From Lampropedia aestuarii (GTDB taxonomy: Bacteria; Pseudomonadota; Gammaproteobacteria; Burkholderiales; Burkholderiaceae_C), in contig NZ_SSWX01000024.1 in assembly GCF_004803635.1 (NCBI RefSeq), forward strand, positions 3,439-58,916: DNA of 55,478 nucleotides. The letters run 5' to 3'. Positions 35,904-44,454 of this stretch are shown one piece after another; the stretch's first letter is position 1; every line of letters begins with the position of its first letter. Both the position numbers and the translations under genes were made by a program. Under the pieces are notes generated by a model. That model ran no database searches, was not told where the DNA came from, and saw only the letters and a list, made by a program, of their open reading frames with translations.

Positions 35904-36817
35904 GATTTAATCCTTGGAAAAAATGCGGGAGTGCGTTTGCAATAGTCGGCATAGCCGGGCTTTGTTTTCTGCATGTGGCGCTCCATCAGGGATGTCGCAG
36001 AGCCCGTGTACATGAACCAGACCACATAGGCGATGGGCAGCACACTGAGCCAGCCATACGGCGAGGCCATCGCCACCAGTCCATAGCCGCACCACATCGC
36101 GGCTTGGCCAAAGTAATTGGGATGGCGTGTCAGCCCCCACAGTCCGGTATCGAGCAATTGCGCAGAACTACTGCGGCGGCGCTTGAATTGCGCAAGCTGC
36201 CAGTCGCCAACGGCCTCAAACACAAAGCCAATGAGCCACACCACAGCCCCTGCGATGGCCCACCCGCCCAGCGGCTGGGGTTGCGTAACCGCCACCACCA
36301 GCGGATAAGCCCAGATCCACATCACCACTGCTTGCAGCAAGAAGACCTGGAAATAACTCCACCACCACCATTTGCGGCCTGAGCGCTGACGCCAGCGTGC
36401 ATATCGGGCGTCTTCACCATGCGGCAGATTGCGCCACAGTATGTAGAGCGAATAACGGCCAAAGCCGATGCTGCTCAGCAACAATAGTGGCAAGGCCTGA
36501 GGATTTGCACCGCTGTGCTGCCAGGCCCACCAAGGCAAGGCTGTCAGCAGCAGGCCATAGGCAATGTCCATGATGCTGGCATCGCGTTTGACCAGACTGA
36601 TCAGCCACACGAGGGTCAACGCGCCCCACAGGAAAAGCCCAGCGGCCAGCCATTCAGGCAGCACCGGCAGCTCGGGCTTGAGCCAATAAGCCAAACCCAC
36701 CGCCAATGGCAGCAACGGGTAGTACCAGCCGGTCTTGCTTGACTGGCGCAACAGCTCGCCCAGCCAGACCAGTGCCAGCACCGTCCACGAGAGCATCAAC
36801 AGCATCGTCCATTGCAT
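35900..36817 (-). CDS. DUF1295 / steroid-reductase-like membrane protein
   Basis: A 305-aa polytopic membrane protein of the DUF1295 group related to steroid 5-alpha-reductases and isoprenylcysteine methyltransferases. About seven hydrophobic segments. The C-terminal block LLDTGLWGLTRHPNYFGQAA and ETVG-like region near KPGYADYCKRTPAFFP are the family hallmarks and hold the nucleotide contact. The start at 36817 (MQWTMLLMLSW) follows AAGG and fits the membrane start; an open extension to 37111 lies inside the flavoprotein gene. A substrate cannot be named; a reductase acting on a lipophilic double bond is plausible. Coupled to the thiolase. Confidence 0.82.
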   Translation of the reverse strand: MQWTMLLMLSWTVLALVWLGELLRQSSKTGWYYPLLPLAVGLAYWLKPELPVLPEWLAAGLFLWGALTLVWLISLVKRDASIMDIAYGLLLTALPWWAWQHSGANPQALPLLLLSSIGFGRYSLYILWRNLPHGEDARYARWRQRSGRKWWWWSYFQVFLLQAVVMWIWAYPLVVAVTQPQPLGGWAIAGAVVWLIGFVFEAVGDWQLAQFKRRRSSSAQLLDTGLWGLTRHPNYFGQAAMWCGYGLVAMASPYGWLSVLPIAYVVWFMYTGSATSLMERHMQKTKPGYADYCKRTPAFFPRIKS

Positions 36818-36842
36818 CGCAATCACCTTGTGCCCAAGCGAT

Positions 36843-37811
36843 TTAAGCCAAATAATTTTGACCGCGCAAACGGCGCATTGCGGCTGCGTATTCCGAGGCG
36901 ATGTCGTCAACAATATGGGAGACGGGCTCGACTGCGCGAATCGCTCCAATGCCTTGGCCTGCGGCCCAGACATCGACCCACTTCTTGCCAGCACTGGACT
37001 GGTTGCTGTCATATTGGCGCGTAGGTGCGCTGGGCATATTGTCTGGATCAATGCCATTAGCCAAAAGTGAAGGCTTGAGCCAGCTCGCCGGTGTGCCGGT
37101 AATGCCGGCACTGACGATCAGGTCGTCGACCGTGCCCTCAACCAGCATTTGTTTGTAAGCATCCGGCGCCATGCTTTCAGCAGCCGGAATAAAACGCGTG
37201 CCCATATACACATAGTCGGCCCCTGCGGCAATCGCACCGGCCACGCCCCAGCCATCGCTGATTCCGCCGCCCACCACAATCGGGCCACTAAAAAACTCAC
37301 GCACCGCGCTGATGAAAGCAAATGGCGAGAGAAAACCCGTGTGCCCACCTGCACCTGCACAAATGCAGGCCAGGCCATCAGCACCAGCGGCCACGGCCTT
37401 CTTGGCAAGACCAATGGAGATCACGTCAGCAAACACCTGCCCGCCATAGCGGTGCACGACTTCAATGGCCGGCTTAGGGCTGCCCAGTGCAGTGACCACA
37501 ACTGGAGGTTGGTATTTGGCCACCAGTTCCAAGTCTTCAGCCAGCCGCGTATTAGAGGAGTGTGTGACCAAGTTGGCACACCAGGGACCGACGCGCTTAG
37601 CGCCCAATTCGTCGCGCGCGGCCGCCACCCCTTCGGTGATCTGTTTCATCCACGCATCGAGCTGCGCAATGGGTCTGGCGTTAGGCGTGGGAAAGGCTCC
37701 GACGATGCCTGCTCGGCACGCAGCCAGCACCAACTCTGGTCCGGAGATCAAAAACATCGGGGCGGAAAAAACCGGAACCCGCAGCGAATCAGACAGGGAA
37801 AGAGTGGACAT
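36843..37811 (-). CDS. Nitronate monooxygenase-family FMN protein
   Basis: A 322-aa FMN TIM-barrel protein of the nitronate monooxygenase/2-nitropropane dioxygenase family, which is related to the enoyl reductase FabK. VFSAPMFLISGPELVLAAC is the barrel start, CAGAGGHTGFLSPFAF (about 158-173) contains the GGHTG motif with the conserved His, and VVGGGISDGWGVAGAIAAGA plus YMGTRFIPAAES form the phosphate site. In catabolic clusters such proteins may reduce or oxidise an unsaturated acyl-CoA rather than a nitronate; that is inference. It is 25 bp upstream of the DUF1295 gene. Confidence 0.88.
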   Translation of the reverse strand: MSTLSLSDSLRVPVFSAPMFLISGPELVLAACRAGIVGAFPTPNARPIAQLDAWMKQITEGVAAARDELGAKRVGPWCANLVTHSSNTRLAEDLELVAKYQPPVVVTALGSPKPAIEVVHRYGGQVFADVISIGLAKKAVAAGADGLACICAGAGGHTGFLSPFAFISAVREFFSGPIVVGGGISDGWGVAGAIAAGADYVYMGTRFIPAAESMAPDAYKQMLVEGTVDDLIVSAGITGTPASWLKPSLLANGIDPDNMPSAPTRQYDSNQSSAGKKWVDVWAAGQGIGAIRAVEPVSHIVDDIASEYAAAMRRLRGQNYLA

Positions 37812-37826
37812 TTGTCATTTACCTAT

Positions 37827-37840
37827 TCTTATTGAACCAA
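37827..37840 (-). promoter_or_regulatory. 14-bp motif upstream of the flavoprotein gene (copy 1)
   Basis: TCTTATTGAACCAA on the plus strand, 16 bp before the start at 37811. An identical 14-mer lies 20 bp before the carotenoid oxygenase start (39373-39386). A shared operator or leader is inferred from identity and equal placement. Confidence 0.45.
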
Positions 37841-37877
37841 TGAATTAAAAAAACTGCCGCACAACACCGCAGCGCGC

Positions 37878-39353
37878 TCACGACAGGACACCGTCTCGCA
37901 GGTCCTCACCATTGGCCCAGCAGGAGTGCGTGCCGCTGCACAGTTTGTGGGGCAGTTCAATGCGGCAAATCGGTCCGTCACTGAAACGCAAGGCATCGAT
38001 CAAGACCACCTCAGAACGCTGGGTGGTCTCATTGGTGATGAACGACACCAAATAACCATCGTCCTCACTTTGGGCATTCAGCCTGGGCGCAAACGGTGCC
38101 TCGCTGGCAAACTGGCCTTCTGGCAAAGCAATTTGCCAGGACTCGCCAGTGACCAGATCGTGCTTCACATAGCCATTGAACAAAAACAATCCAGGCACCT
38201 GAACGGCGCTGTAGGCATAGCGATAGTGCTTGGCGGCGTAGCGCTGGTTGATCATGCCGAACTCCAGCACGCGTTCATCCAGCCGCTGCTCGCTGGTTTG
38301 GCCGGTGCGCAAGTTAAAGCGCCAACGGTGCAAACGCGTGCCCATCTTGTACTGGTCCAAATAGGACATCATGCGTTCGTAGCCTTTGGGTGCGCCCTCG
38401 AAATTGCGGGGCATGGGCTCGTCCTGGAAATAGCCATCGAGCACAATCTCATCGCCCTCTTCATAGGCATTGAGAAAGTGCAAGACGAAGGTTGGCGCGG
38501 CCTCAAACCAGCGAATCTCTTCAGTCTTGCCTCGACGCGGGATGATTGCAAAACGCGAGGGCATGTCGCGGTGAAAACGCACCACATGCCTGCCCTGCTT
38601 GAGCAGCTGCTCATCCCAGAACAATGGGAAGTCGTTGAGAATCGCGTAGTTCTCGGTAAAGGCCATGTCATGCGGCAGGCGTGGCCCAGGCAACGGCACC
38701 GGCACGTAATGCACCAGGCGGTCATGGCGATCGACCACGCCGTAGTGCATATAGGGCGCATATTGCGAGTAATTAAAAAACAGCAGCTCGCCATTGCTCT
38801 CATCGACCTTGCAATGCGCTGAAATGCCGTCCAGCGGCGACCACGGCGGAATGCCTTGCTGGTCCAGGGTTTGCGGATCGAGCCGGTAACCCTCACCGCA
38901 TTGGTAATAGGTGGTCAGCGCCTTGCCTGCATGCACGACCACGTCGGTGCTGGAGGCGTCTTTGATGCTGCCGTGCGCGCCCCAGCCTGGGCGCTTGGAC
39001 AACGCAGGGTCCTCCATCAAACCAGCCCATAGCCGCCCGCCGTGCTCCATTTCGGCCTGCAGGCCTTTGGTCTCGATCAGACGGTTGCGGTAAGCGACCT
39101 GGCCATCACGAAACGACACCATGTGCAGCATGCCGTCACCATCAAACGGGTGGTAGCGGTCCATGGCCGGAAAAATCGGGTTTTGCGTATTGCGCAAATA
39201 GACCCCGTCAAGATCAGTGGGAATATGGCCTTCAAGCACGCGCAACCCGACCGCATCAACCTCCTGGCGCAACGGTGTCCAGGCGTTCTGCAGATACGGG
39301 TGGTCACCTGCCTGAATATGGTTTGGCAACTCTCTTACGATTTTCGTCGTCAT
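37878..39353 (-). CDS. Carotenoid/stilbene-cleavage oxygenase family protein
   Basis: A 491-aa seven-bladed propeller non-haem iron oxygenase (RPE65/CCD/lignostilbene dioxygenase family), which splits a C=C bond to two carbonyls. The four iron-binding His are visible: H180 (ISAHCKV), H228 (LPHDMAF), H292 (FVLHFLNAYEE) and H476 (GTHSCW). YLRNTQNPI and HPFDGDGMLH at the N terminus are typical. Family members from proteobacteria cleave lignostilbenes, isoeugenol-type alkenes or apocarotenoids; which applies here cannot be decided. Start at ATG 39353 (MTTKIVREL); the four residues further upstream are not needed. A second copy begins at 54630. Confidence 0.9.
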   Translation of the reverse strand: MTTKIVRELPNHIQAGDHPYLQNAWTPLRQEVDAVGLRVLEGHIPTDLDGVYLRNTQNPIFPAMDRYHPFDGDGMLHMVSFRDGQVAYRNRLIETKGLQAEMEHGGRLWAGLMEDPALSKRPGWGAHGSIKDASSTDVVVHAGKALTTYYQCGEGYRLDPQTLDQQGIPPWSPLDGISAHCKVDESNGELLFFNYSQYAPYMHYGVVDRHDRLVHYVPVPLPGPRLPHDMAFTENYAILNDFPLFWDEQLLKQGRHVVRFHRDMPSRFAIIPRRGKTEEIRWFEAAPTFVLHFLNAYEEGDEIVLDGYFQDEPMPRNFEGAPKGYERMMSYLDQYKMGTRLHRWRFNLRTGQTSEQRLDERVLEFGMINQRYAAKHYRYAYSAVQVPGLFLFNGYVKHDLVTGESWQIALPEGQFASEAPFAPRLNAQSEDDGYLVSFITNETTQRSEVVLIDALRFSDGPICRIELPHKLCSGTHSCWANGEDLRDGVLS

Positions 39354-39372
39354 ATGCAATCCCAATCACTTC

Positions 39373-39386
39373 TCTTATTGAACCAA
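39373..39386 (-). promoter_or_regulatory. 14-bp motif upstream of the carotenoid oxygenase gene (copy 2)
   Basis: Second exact copy of TCTTATTGAACCAA, 20 bp before the start codon. See the copy at 37827-37840. Confidence 0.45.
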
Positions 39387-39569
39387 CTAAAAATGGCTAC
39401 TCAGGAATACCATCCAAAGTAGGCAAAACGGCAAAAACAAGCCTGTCGAGGTGGCCACAAGAATCAAGCAAACCACACGTGGTCAATCTCTGCCAAGCAC
39501 GCTGGCGCCCACCTGCCTATGCAAGCCCTTGCTATTTCCATCAACGAAACGGTTGTTAATTTGTGGGTG

Positions 39570-40337
39570 CTATAGGCCACGCAGATGGTTGCCACCATCT
39601 ACAGGAATGACAACACCCGTCACATAAGCCGAAGCCGCACTGGCCAAAAACAGCAAAGCCCCATCCAGCTCATCCAGGTTGCCTGCACGCTTGGACAAAG
39701 TCGCCGCCACATACTTCTTGCCACTGCCCGATTGCACATAGGCATCCACCATCGCGGTATGGAACAGCCCCGGCGCAATCGCATTGACCTGAATCTGGTG
39801 TGCGGCCAACTCCACTGCCATCTTGCGTGTGAGCTGGAGCAAAGCGGCCTTGGCCGTTCCATAAGCGGCCGTGAACGGCTGCTGTGTAATACCTAGCACT
39901 GAGGCAATATTCACCACACGGCCAGGCTCTCCGGCCTTGACCAAACGGCTGCATACGGCCCGTGCAACACGGTCAGCGCCCAGCAAGTTGACTTCCAGCA
40001 TGGCCTGCCAATCGGCCTCACTGGTATCCAGCCAACTGATGGAGCGGGCCTGGCCCGCGTTGTTGATCAGCACATCAATGCGCACGCCCATGGCATCCAG
40101 GCGTTGAAAGGCGGCCTCTACGCTGGCTGGACTGGACACATCCATGGCCACTGCATAGGCTTCCACGCCTTGACTGCGCAGTTGCTGCACTTGCAGCTCA
40201 AGCGCATCTTGTCTGCGAGCGGCCAACACCACGCGTGCGCCCGCTTGAGCCAGAACCTGGACAAAGCGCGCGCCCAGTCCATCAGAGGCGCCAGTCACCA
40301 TGGCCGTGCGCTGCTGCAGGCTAAACAACGCACTCAT
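39570..40337 (-). CDS. Short-chain dehydrogenase/reductase
   Basis: A 255-aa classical SDR using NAD(P). Cofactor motif TGASDGLGA (about 16-24), NNAGQ structural motif, and the catalytic Ser-Tyr-Lys in IASVLGITQQPFTAAYGTAK (Ser, then YxxxK). The C terminus ASAYVTGVVIPVDGGNHLRG is typical of FabG-like members. It could act as a 3-hydroxyacyl-CoA dehydrogenase, the step missing from the other genes here, or on an alcohol. The start overlaps the stop of a 35-residue frame upstream (ATGA). Confidence 0.9.
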   Translation of the reverse strand: MSALFSLQQRTAMVTGASDGLGARFVQVLAQAGARVVLAARRQDALELQVQQLRSQGVEAYAVAMDVSSPASVEAAFQRLDAMGVRIDVLINNAGQARSISWLDTSEADWQAMLEVNLLGADRVARAVCSRLVKAGEPGRVVNIASVLGITQQPFTAAYGTAKAALLQLTRKMAVELAAHQIQVNAIAPGLFHTAMVDAYVQSGSGKKYVAATLSKRAGNLDELDGALLFLASAASAYVTGVVIPVDGGNHLRGL

Positions 40338-40441
40338 AGCGCCGCCTTGGCCTGCGCAGCGGCGCCATCCAAGCCATGCACAAGACAGGCCTGCAATGCA
40401 TTCGCAAGCCCCCAGCTGAGGCGTTCACAATACTTTTTCAT
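40334..40441 (-). CDS. Small ORF (35 aa) translationally coupled to the SDR gene
   Basis: ATG at 40441 to TGA at 40334-40336, encoding a 35-residue peptide that begins MKKYCERLSW and ends AAQAKAAL, with two Cys and no recognised domain. AAGGA lies 9 nt before the start and a second AGGAG touches it. Its stop overlaps the SDR start as ATGA, and the SDR has no other clear ribosome site, so it may act as a leader that loads ribosomes for SDR translation. Whether the peptide itself matters is unknown. Confidence 0.45.
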   Translation of the reverse strand: MKKYCERLSWGLANALQACLVHGLDGAAAQAKAAL

Positions 40442-40525
40442 GTCTCCTGATCCTTGTTTTATTGCCCATGGTCTGGTGCGTCACCGCCATGCGTCATCGA
40501 TCATTTGTGTCGCATGATAATCTTC

Positions 40526-40582
40526 ATATCGTTTTTTTAGTGCGATATGTTCTGCGATACGAAACTTATTGAAAAAAACGAT
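40526..40582. promoter_or_regulatory. AT-rich inverted repeats between crotonase and SDR genes
   Basis: ATCGTTTTTTT (40528-40538) is mirrored by AAAAAAACGAT (40572-40582), 11 perfect bases 33 bp apart. Nested within, ATATCG (40526-40531) and CGATAT (40543-40548) form a second symmetric pair and GCGATAC follows at 40554. The 194-bp gap here has no gene, and the region probably holds the promoter and operator of the small ORF-SDR unit. Confidence 0.4.
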
Positions 40583-40635
40583 AAAAAATTTCCACCAACA
40601 ACTTGGCTCGGCCTGCCCGCTTGCCAAGCGTGTGC

Positions 40636-41415
40636 TCAAACAAATTGCGGCTTGCGTTTGTCCATCAAAGCAGCCAGGCCTTCGGCAAAGTCCGGCCCTG
40701 CCGCGCAATCGGCAAAGGCCGCCTCTTCCAGCTGCAACTGACTGGGCAGATCGCTTTGCAAGGACGCGCGCAATAAGCGCTTGGTATGCCTCAAGGCCTG
40801 TTGTGAGCCAGCTGCCAATTGCATTGCGCACTGCCAGGCTGCCTCCATCAACTGCGCCTTGGGAACGAGCTGCGACACCAGCCCGCAAGCCAGCGCCGCC
40901 TGGCCATCCAAGCTGGTACACAGCAGTGCCATGTCCATGGCTTTGCGCATCCCCACCCAACGTGCCAATTGCCAGCTCACGCCCGCATCTGGCGAGAGAC
41001 CAATGGCCGGCGCACCGACGCTCAAGCGGACATCCTCCGCAGCGATCAGGAAGTCCGCAGCCAGCGCCAAGCCCAGGCCACCACCTGCGGCAAGGCCCTG
41101 CACCGCACACACAATCGGCAGCTCGCACTCGCTGAGCAGCAAAATGGTTTGATTGACCATGCCCAGCACTTGCTTGAGCACCGCCGGATCGCCTTGCAAA
41201 ACCTTCAAATCACCACCTGCCATGAAGGCACGGCCGGCTGCACTGACAAGCACCACACGCACGCCAGCTGTGGTGCTGAGCGCCTGCACGGCAGCCAATA
41301 ATTGCTCTGCCATCGCCAGGTTGGCTGCATTGCCAGCAGCGGGGCGGTTCAGCTCGATGTGGTAGATGCCCTGTTGCAGCGTGGTGTTGACCAGCTGCTC
41401 TGCTAAATCTGTCAT
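40636..41415 (-). CDS. Enoyl-CoA hydratase/isomerase family protein, PaaG-like
   Basis: A 259-aa crotonase-fold enzyme. The oxyanion loop is AFMAGGDLK (63-71) and the second is AAGGGLGLALAADF (109-122). The hydratase Glu144 and Glu164 positions are Gly115 and Ala135, but an Asp is present in IGLSPDAG (Asp143), where PaaG-type isomerases have their single catalytic Asp. A double-bond isomerase on an unsaturated acyl-CoA is therefore likelier than a hydratase. The start ATG at 41415 is 1 bp after the thiolase stop. Confidence 0.85.
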   Translation of the reverse strand: MTDLAEQLVNTTLQQGIYHIELNRPAAGNAANLAMAEQLLAAVQALSTTAGVRVVLVSAAGRAFMAGGDLKVLQGDPAVLKQVLGMVNQTILLLSECELPIVCAVQGLAAGGGLGLALAADFLIAAEDVRLSVGAPAIGLSPDAGVSWQLARWVGMRKAMDMALLCTSLDGQAALACGLVSQLVPKAQLMEAAWQCAMQLAAGSQQALRHTKRLLRASLQSDLPSQLQLEEAAFADCAAGPDFAEGLAALMDKRKPQFV

Positions 41416-41416
41416 C

Positions 41417-42658
41417 TCAGTCTCCTTCTGCGCGCTCGACCACAAAACTCACCACCGTGGCAAACGAGCCGCCGATATTGAGGGTTTGCATGCGCTGCGC
41501 ACCGGGAATCTGCATCGCCCCAGCTTGCCCAGTGACCTGGCGAGCGCAGTCAAGCAGCATGCGCACGCCTGTCGCACCAACGGGGTGGCCACAGCCAATC
41601 AGGCCGCCGCTCATATTGATCGGGCAGCGGCCATCGCGGTCAATGCTGCCATCTGCCACCGCCTGCCAGCTTTGACCGGGTGGCGTCAGGCCAAAGTGGT
41701 CAATGGCCACATACTCGGTGGTGGTGAAACAGTCATGTGTCTCAATGCCACTGAGGTCTTCAGTGCCACTAATACCTGCACGCAGCCATGCATCGACAAT
41801 GGTCTGGCGCAAATGCGGGAATACATACTCCGCCCCCTGGCTGGCCGCCAACTTGTCTTGCAGCCGCAAATAAGTATTGTGGTGGCCCCAGCCCGAGATG
41901 CGCGCCAGGTCTGCCAGCGTCTTGCCATTGCGCTCGGCATAGCCCCTGGCAAAACGTTCCGAGGCCAAAATCACCGCCACTGCCCCATCGGTCACCTGAC
42001 CACAGTCCTGGCGGCGCGTGCCCGGCTCAATCAATGGGTTGGCCTCGTCGTCATCGGTAAAACTCAACTCGTTGAATTGCCAGTTGCGCGTCTGCGCCAG
42101 CGGGTTGAGCTTGGCATGGCCGTAGTTCAGCTCGGCAATGCGGTTGAGGTAGCGCCGATCCAGGCCATAGCGCCGCTCATATTCAGCAGCGACCACGCCA
42201 AATGCAGCGGGCCACATGAACTGGCAGTCAATGCCTTCATGGCCTTGCCACGAAGCGGCATTCTGATTGCGCGAGGCCTCGTGACCCGAGGTATTTTTGA
42301 ACTCCTCAACCCCCAGCACCAGCACGCAGTCATAGCGGCCTGACTCAATTTCGGCCATCGCGCTGAGCACCCCCAGGGATGAGGAGGCGCAAGCACCTTC
42401 ATGGCGCATCGCGGCCACGCCATCCAACTCGGGCACCATCTGCGCCACCATCGAGCCCAGATGCGCCTGCTGGCGCTGCAGCTCTCCAAAAGCATTGCCG
42501 ACATGGATGCTTTGCACCTCACTGGCCGCGACCTGGGTCGCTTCCAGCGCCTGCGCAGTGGCCTCGCGCACCATGTCAGAGATGTCTTGGCCTTGGCGCG
42601 ACCAGGCCTTGGCAAAATCGCTTTGGTAACCGCCCAAAATATAAGTGGCTTGTGTCAT
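41417..42658 (-). CDS. SCPx-type thiolase / lipid-transfer acyltransferase (copy 1)
   Basis: A 413-aa thiolase of the SCP-x group. Cys90 is in EGACASSSLG, the His in IETHDCFTTTEY and GGLIGCGHPVGATG is the C-terminal loop. This group includes thiolases for branched or steroid-like 3-oxoacyl-CoAs, and the Ltp2-type aldolases that need a DUF35 partner; no DUF35 gene is seen. Placed between an acyl-CoA ligase and the PaaG-like protein. A related enzyme lies at 47261-48502. Confidence 0.88.
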   Translation of the reverse strand: MTQATYILGGYQSDFAKAWSRQGQDISDMVREATAQALEATQVAASEVQSIHVGNAFGELQRQQAHLGSMVAQMVPELDGVAAMRHEGACASSSLGVLSAMAEIESGRYDCVLVLGVEEFKNTSGHEASRNQNAASWQGHEGIDCQFMWPAAFGVVAAEYERRYGLDRRYLNRIAELNYGHAKLNPLAQTRNWQFNELSFTDDDEANPLIEPGTRRQDCGQVTDGAVAVILASERFARGYAERNGKTLADLARISGWGHHNTYLRLQDKLAASQGAEYVFPHLRQTIVDAWLRAGISGTEDLSGIETHDCFTTTEYVAIDHFGLTPPGQSWQAVADGSIDRDGRCPINMSGGLIGCGHPVGATGVRMLLDCARQVTGQAGAMQIPGAQRMQTLNIGGSFATVVSFVVERAEGD

Positions 42659-42717
42659 GTTGTTTCGTCTCCGTTGTTCTCAATTTCATGCAGACAGTGA
42701 TCCAGCGCGCGCCAGGC

Positions 42718-44454
42718 TTATGCCTGTGCAGCAGCGCCCTGAACCTCCTCGCGCAAGACGCGTTTGAGCACCTTGCCCACCGGGTTGCGCGGCAGCGCAT
42801 CAACCAGCTCCAGGCGCTCAGGCAGCTTGAAGGCGGCCACCTTGCCAACGGTTTTTAAAAAAGCCACCAGCTCCTCAAGTGATACCGGCTGGGCCGCATT
42901 TCTGGGCACCACGACCGCGCACACCCGCTCACCCAGAATCTCATCAGGCCAGCCAATCACTGCCACTTCACGCACCTTCGGATGTGAGAGCAACAGGTTT
43001 TCGACCTCTTCACAAGAGATATTCATGCCGCCGCGCACCACAATGTCTTTGTGTCGTCCAGCAAAACGGTAGAACTGCTGGCGCTCGCCGGCAATCTCAA
43101 ACAAATCGCCACTGCGGTAATAGCCTTGCTCATCAAAAGCCTGGGCTGTCACTTGCGGGCTGTTGTAGTAGCCAGAAAAAATCATCGGTCCCTTAAAGCG
43201 CAACTCGCCCACTTGACCGCTTGCGCTGATGTCCTTGCCGGTTTCCAGATCAACCAGTCGCGTGGCTATTTTTTGGGCAGTCAGACTCTGCCACTGCAGG
43301 CCTGCTACGCCAATGCGTGGGAAGAAGTTGGCGCGCTGCTGCTGGTCTGGCATGTCCTGCGGTGTCGAGGCCAGGGAGGCGCCTTCATTGGAGCCAAAAT
43401 AATTGATGACTTCAATGCCAAAGCGCTGGGCAAACTGCTCAAACAACCACGGCGCGACCGGCCCTCCGCCAGAGCCTACACGCGTGAGTCGCTGCAAATC
43501 CACGCCTTCTAGCAGCTCCGGACTTTTGAGCAGCATGCTCAGCACCGCTGGGGCAGCCACCGTATAGTCAACGCGGTGCTCTTGCAATTGCTGCAAGAAC
43601 ACCTGAAGATCAAACGGATGGTGGTGGTAGAGACCGCCACCCGTCATCAGCCAGGCCACCAAGCTGGTGGAAATGCCCGCCATGTTGACAAACGGAAACG
43701 GAATCACCATCTGCGTGCCATGCGGCAGCTGGGCTGCATCGATGACACTTTCGCCCATCACCAGCCATTGGTTGTGGCTGCGCGGCACGCCTTTGGCACG
43801 AGCCTCTGTGCCAGAGGTCCAACAGATCGTGAACACATCATTGGCCGTCAAACCGATACGCTGCATGTGCGCACGCATCTGTTGTTCAGTCCATGGCACA
43901 GTATCTGCAACGAGCTGATCCAGCACGCCAACACCTGCTGGCAAAGGCACGTCCGAGCCGTCGACGTAGGCCCAAATCCATTGCAGCGACGGCATATTGG
44001 CCTGCATGGCCTGAATGGCTTCAGCAGCCAGATAGCTACCCAGTCGCTGCGTGCTAATCAGTCCTTTGGCCTGGGTCGCCTGGGTCACGTACTCCAGCTC
44101 ATGCGCCCGGTACTGCATCGGCACGGGTGAAACCATGACGCCCATGATGGCGCAGGCCAGGTACAGCGCGTGCAACTCAACGCTATTGGGCAGCTGCACC
44201 ACGAGGACATCGTCCTTGTGCAAGCCCTGCGCATCAAACAACGCACACAGCGCGCCAGTTTGCTGGCGCAACTCAGCCCAGCTCCAGTGCTTGACCTTAC
44301 CGCCAAAAAGAGCGGGCCGATTGGGTGCATCAGCAACGGCAAAAGCCGCTGGTTGGCGCGCTGCCATGTCCAGGAAAATCTCACCCAAGGTGGCGTGGCC
44401 CCACCAACCTTTGGCCGTATAGGCATCGATGCTTGCTTGGTCGACCTGAATCAT
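42718..44454 (-). CDS. AMP-forming acyl-CoA ligase with variant P-loop (copy 1)
   Basis: A 578-aa adenylate-forming CoA ligase. The usual phosphate-binding TSGTTGxPKG loop reads CWTSGTEARAKGVPRSH (211-227), with TEARA in place of TTGxP. Other motifs are normal: INYFGSNEGAS (A5), YYRSGDLFEI (A7), GRHKDIVVRGGMNIS (A8) and the A10 lysine in PRNPVGKVLKR. A close relative with the same loop is encoded at 48957-50681. The start at ATG 44454 (MIQVDQASID) matches the relative's MQVDQQRAQD and is overlapped by the stop of a small ORF. Confidence 0.88.
   Translation of the reverse strand: MIQVDQASIDAYTAKGWWGHATLGEIFLDMAARQPAAFAVADAPNRPALFGGKVKHWSWAELRQQTGALCALFDAQGLHKDDVLVVQLPNSVELHALYLACAIMGVMVSPVPMQYRAHELEYVTQATQAKGLISTQRLGSYLAAEAIQAMQANMPSLQWIWAYVDGSDVPLPAGVGVLDQLVADTVPWTEQQMRAHMQRIGLTANDVFTICWTSGTEARAKGVPRSHNQWLVMGESVIDAAQLPHGTQMVIPFPFVNMAGISTSLVAWLMTGGGLYHHHPFDLQVFLQQLQEHRVDYTVAAPAVLSMLLKSPELLEGVDLQRLTRVGSGGGPVAPWLFEQFAQRFGIEVINYFGSNEGASLASTPQDMPDQQQRANFFPRIGVAGLQWQSLTAQKIATRLVDLETGKDISASGQVGELRFKGPMIFSGYYNSPQVTAQAFDEQGYYRSGDLFEIAGERQQFYRFAGRHKDIVVRGGMNISCEEVENLLLSHPKVREVAVIGWPDEILGERVCAVVVPRNAAQPVSLEELVAFLKTVGKVAAFKLPERLELVDALPRNPVGKVLKRVLREEVQGAAAQA

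Noticed and set aside
36818-37111. N-terminal extension of the DUF1295 protein
   Set aside because: Lies inside the flavoprotein gene; the membrane protein homology begins at 36817.
40481-41128. 215-codon minus-strand frame over the PaaG-like gene and the spacer
   Set aside because: Overlaps the enoyl-CoA isomerase-like gene in another frame and shows no domain; treated as a shadow.
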